This document shows positions 60,635 to 64,000 of a stretch of 64,000 nt of DNA, one piece after another. The stretch spans positions 12,882,634 through 12,946,633 of the forward strand of contig OU452235.1 in assembly GCA_911728455.2 (NCBI GenBank). The letters are read 5' to 3'. The DNA is from Marthasterias glacialis (lineage: Eukaryota; Echinodermata; Asteroidea; Forcipulatida; Asteriidae). The translations under genes and the position numbers were made by a program. The notes beneath the pieces are model-generated. The model was not told the origin of the DNA. It did not search any database and was given only the letters and a program-made list of their open reading frames with translations. Numbering within the stretch: the first letter of the stretch is position 1; each line of letters opens with the position of its first letter.

Positions 60635-61961
60635 GAGGACCTCCAAAATTGAAACTCTGAAACCTGTTTTGATGCACAGTAACAGGAAAGCTTACTTGTA
60701 AATCGCACTTTACGGTAGTTTATACGATTTACGTTAAAACACGTACCAGTGTGCAAAGTGAGTCAGTACACTGACTCATTAAGTAATTCAGTTTCTGTAA
60801 CTATTATCATTTTCTGAAACCTCTAAACCCTTTCCTGTCCTTCTGTCAAAATGCCTCTCTTCCAAAGAAAAAAGTACTTTTTTCCTGACAGAGACTTTTA
60901 CTTGGTTTCTCACGTCCATGTGTACACCCACGACGATCTTCTAGGGCGAGAAAGCTTCAGCACTCCAGTAACACACGCCGAGAGGGAATACAAAATTGTC
61001 ACGTCGTCTTCGGGTGCCATGGCACAACAATGGCGGAAAAAGAAATAACCAGATTGTATCTTGGATTGTAATACAGTTATGGCCTGGGGGTGCTCTCCGA
61101 CAGTGATGGCAATGCTCATATCCGAGACTATGCTATGATCATAATTGCCTGCCGTTTGTGTAAAGGGGGGGGGGATTTTTTTTTTCAACTTGCTTCAGCA
61201 GCCAAGAAGTCGCTGTGCATGGCGTTGGGGGGCAGGATGTGTTCTTCCTCAAGATCCGCCGTGACAACTTAAAGGAGGAAGGTACTGATCACCCATCTAA
61301 TCCAAAATACGTCTTTCTAACACAAGCTACTTATATTTAAAGCTCCCACTGCCCTCATGAGGATCTGCTTTATTTCTTACTTCAACTCTTAAAAAGCTAA
61401 TGAGTGATCTCATGCTAGCCCACACCAGCCTAATGCGGGTATGAATCAAAAAATAAGATTACGGTTTGAGCTACAAGCGTCAGCCTTTTCCACTCTTAAT
61501 TCCAATTCATAAAATCAACAATGAAATGATCTACCCCGCCCACTCTAAAAACATCTGTATGTACTTATCTGAATAAAATGTCTCAAGGAAACCACCTCTA
61601 AATTGAAATAAAAGTGTCCATGGGTGGGGGGTGCAAAAGAGCAAAGCAATATTTCTTAATGATTTCATAAACGAGAAGCACTTAGTAACTCCGCGCCAAA
61701 TTAGGGCCAAAGAATTGCGGGACGAAGAAATTAAGTTACGGCTAACACTATCCAGTGAGCTCCGTTACATGGGCAATCATTGACTCTCTTCCATGTATCG
61801 GTGTCAAACTTAATTAGTCTAGCTGAGGTCCATGGTCTGGCAAGATCAAATGTTTCCTCTTTTCTAACGAGTGTGGGCCCCTCCATCAGCAATTGTCTCA
61901 TGTGCTTACAAGTCTCAGTCCGTCTCCTTCCTTCAATAACCAACCCCCCCCCCCCCCAACA

Positions 61962-61986
61962 TCTCCCTCTCTCTCTCTCTCTCTCT
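61962..61986 (+). repeat. CT microsatellite
   Basis: Following a C run and CCAACAT, about 12 CT units. Confidence 0.85.
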
Positions 61987-62167
61987 ACAAACTAAAAGCC
62001 CTGCGTAGCAATTATGGCCAGCATAATTGCGGTAGCTTCAATGCTAATGTAATCAGGAGTGTTCACTCTGGGATCCCTACGCCGAACTCTCACAGCCTGG
62101 CTTCATGAGTGAATCAATTGATCAGCATGTAACGAAAGAGAATGCAAACACCTTGTTTTTTTTCTCC

Positions 62168-62192
62168 CTTCTTCTTCTTCTTCTTCTTCTTC
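62168..62192 (+). repeat. CTT trinucleotide microsatellite
   Basis: About eight CTT units within a pyrimidine-rich stretch. Confidence 0.85.
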
Positions 62193-63612
62193 CTTTCTCT
62201 CCCCAACTCTTTCTGAACTCAGGAGGTTCTCGTATGCAACACACATGCACTTTTGATTGCAGTGGTGCTGGCAAATTAAATTTAGGGTATCTTGTGTTCA
62301 GTGCAGTTTATCTTGTGACTTCCCCCCTCCCCCTCATTTACATCCTTTCTCAATCTCATTTAGTTGTTTGTTTTCACTGATTCTCAAAATAAAAAAACAC
62401 ACATTAAAGTGAATCTCAATTGCAAAAATTACATTAGGGATCAGCATTTCCTCCCTAAAAGCCTTGTTTCCAACGTCAATTTTTCAACAGTTAACTTAAC
62501 TACTGTGTATCTGATTAAATAATACCCATTTTTGTTTGTTTATCCCTGTAAAAGCTTCAGATGAGGGTTGGAGAACTTACAAGGTTTTAACTCAAACACC
62601 AGACAATACGACAATAATTACAAGTTTAAGATCACACCCACTTCGTTTAAGACATAATAGTTTTCAAGATGTTGTCATTTCTATAGATTAACTTCTGTGT
62701 AAAAATGCTCAGATGTTTTAAATAAAATCGCGTTTGAATGTTTTCTTATTTCTCCTGCCTTGCACAACAGTTTTCTCAAAAGAGTACCGCATTTACTTGT
62801 ATCAAATTTTCACAGGTCTGCTAAAGGTTCATCTTCTTTACAACTACAAATCTCAACTGGAGAGCTCTAAAAAAGCAATCTGAAGCCCAACTACAAACCC
62901 CCACACAAAAATCAGGCCCTGCAAAGAAATAAAAACACTGGACGGAGTCCAAGTCATCACAAAGTTTTCTACTTAGCTTTCTGGTTATGATTTTGCTGTA
63001 CATGACTAAGCGTATTGGGGAGGGGGAGTATTGAAGTTACGGGGGAGAAAAATAGCCTTTATTAGTATTCGCTACAATAGTGTTATACCCTCCTCCAGGG
63101 CAAATCCGTGGAGTGTTATTCCTTGTGTGTGGTTCAAGTGTAAAAAGTACAGCTAACTTAATGCAAATGGGACATGTCACAGTCGGGCCGGCGGGGGGAT
63201 CTTATAAAATAAGCTTACAACCCACGATTATGGCTTTTTATCTGTTTAGAATCTCTCTGATGGGTAAGTCTTCAAACTAAACGACTGCCACTCAAAATTA
63301 ACAAAGATCTCTGGATGTCGCAGAATGACTTTTTTTTTCTTTTTTAAGTTGAATTGGATTTGTGAAGACCCGTTTTTTGAATCTTATCGGATGGGGGGGA
63401 AAAGGGGAATTTTGAGTTAAAACGGAGGCATCAGTCAAATCGCCGGAACTATTCGATGGCACTCATCCCCATAATAATCTCTCATGCCACAAACAACTTT
63501 CTTATAACCACTTGACTTACATTCAAAAACACTTCGGTACGAACTGTGCCATTTTAAGCCATGGCTGGCTTCCAGACTAGCATTGACAAGTTCCCTGAAT
63601 GCAACAGCCCTA

Positions 63613-63700
63613 CTGAAAACTGATTCTCATTATACCAAAAGGGCACCAGACCTTTTTCCCTTCCAGCCTCAGTTTGGCTACTTTAATTTGACTGAGAGAC
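63613..63700 (+). repeat. Dispersed repeat, CCAGCCTC..TTTGG family, copy 4
   Basis: It contains CTGATTCTCATTATACCAAA, AGGGCACCAGACC and TTCCAGCCTCAGTTTGGCTA, matching copies 1 and 3. The overlapping 86-codon plus-strand frame is treated as a by-product of this repeat. Confidence 0.5.
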
Positions 63701-64000
63701 CAAGATCGGTCAGACACATCAAAGCTGTGGAACCAAGCAGAAAAGTGCAACAAACCTTTCACCAGCGAAGTGGTCTTGTTAACCACGCAAATCATGCCCT
63801 CAACCCCAAGCCCAAGGGCCTTCTTGAAAACTTCAGTTTTTGAGTGAACAACCCCTCAAAATAAAATCACTGCAAAACATTGCGCTCAATGACTAATAGA
63901 CTACACACGGATTAAGATAAGAGCAAGCTTTCACACCTCTATCATTAAAGGCTTGAGAATCGTGGCCGGGGGGGTTTGTCTTACCCCCCGAAATTCCCAG

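Larger units (their letters stand above)
53401..64000 (-). other. Large upstream intron, segment 4, continuing beyond the right edge
   Basis: No recognised exon. The stretch holds a 300-bp purine-biased tract (53420-53720), ATTT-rich sequence (55090-55140), two SINE heads around a 29-base A run (56636-57118), a 58-bp tandem duplication (57155-57271), a dispersed repeat copy (57950-58185), CCTC-rich degenerate sequence (59330-59580), a GGTTCT hexamer run (60608-60634) and CT/CTT microsatellites (61962-61986, 62168-62192). A further dispersed-repeat copy lies at 63613-63700. Confidence 0.6.

Noticed and set aside
1..64000. CRISPR arrays, operons, phage or plasmid features
   Set aside because: There are no regularly spaced identical repeats and no dense co-directional ORFs. 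Spliced exons and SINEs show that this is animal DNA.

Overview
This window looks like intron-rich animal genomic DNA, not bacterial or viral. It has no operons, no dense ORFs and no ribosome binding sites. It is AT-rich, full of homopolymer and simple-sequence tracts, tRNA-derived SINE remnants and short inverted-repeat (MITE-like) elements. The one recognisable gene, on the minus strand, is an Eph-family receptor tyrosine kinase. From memory, several dispersed repeats resemble repeats common in sea stars, for example units opening with a 'GGCAC..TA..GG.ATTGGTA' inverted end and containing 'AACCTGTGAAAAT'. I therefore favour an echinoderm, probably an asteroid, but this is inference and was not searched.

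Gene layout (minus strand, so the gene reads from high to low coordinates). Six exons splice together in one consistent frame: 22157-22312 (cysteine-rich/EGF-like module, 156 bp), 16228-16548 (first fibronectin type III domain, 321 bp), 6989-7230 and 6397-6460 (second FN3 domain, 242 + 64 bp), 5906-6020 (transmembrane helix, 115 bp) and 3231-3287 (short juxtamembrane exon, 57 bp). Together they give about 318 residues from the middle of the receptor. The ephrin-binding domain and signal peptide were not found. They should lie beyond position 64000, which makes the intron upstream of the cysteine-rich exon longer than 41.6 kb. The kinase, SAM and C-terminal exons were not found between 1 and 3230 and should lie beyond the left edge.

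Everything from 22313 to 64000 is best read as one very large intron or upstream gene space. It contains tRNA-derived SINEs (56636-57118, with fragments near 23500; another lies at 14690-14938 in a different intron), inverted-repeat elements (23099-23470, 24723-24829, 30475-30606, 40481-40663) and a degenerate tandem array of about 100-bp units (50911-51636). It also holds several local duplications (31663-31955, 42298-42600, 43310-43546, 46131-46362, 52242-52345, 57155-57271). No second protein-coding gene is convincingly supported.

The most unusual observation is a 183-bp element at 40481-40663. It has 42-bp imperfect terminal inverted repeats, and its interior carries an exact copy of the canonical replication-dependent histone mRNA 3' stem-loop (40576-40591). 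This is followed by ACCA and a purine-rich stretch, the order expected of a histone 3'-end processing signal. Other points worth a second look are an intron position inside the second FN3 domain that appears to differ from the vertebrate one, a duplicated module with paired AP-1-like and TGAATATTCA motifs, and a closely spaced inverted pair of CTCF-like sites.
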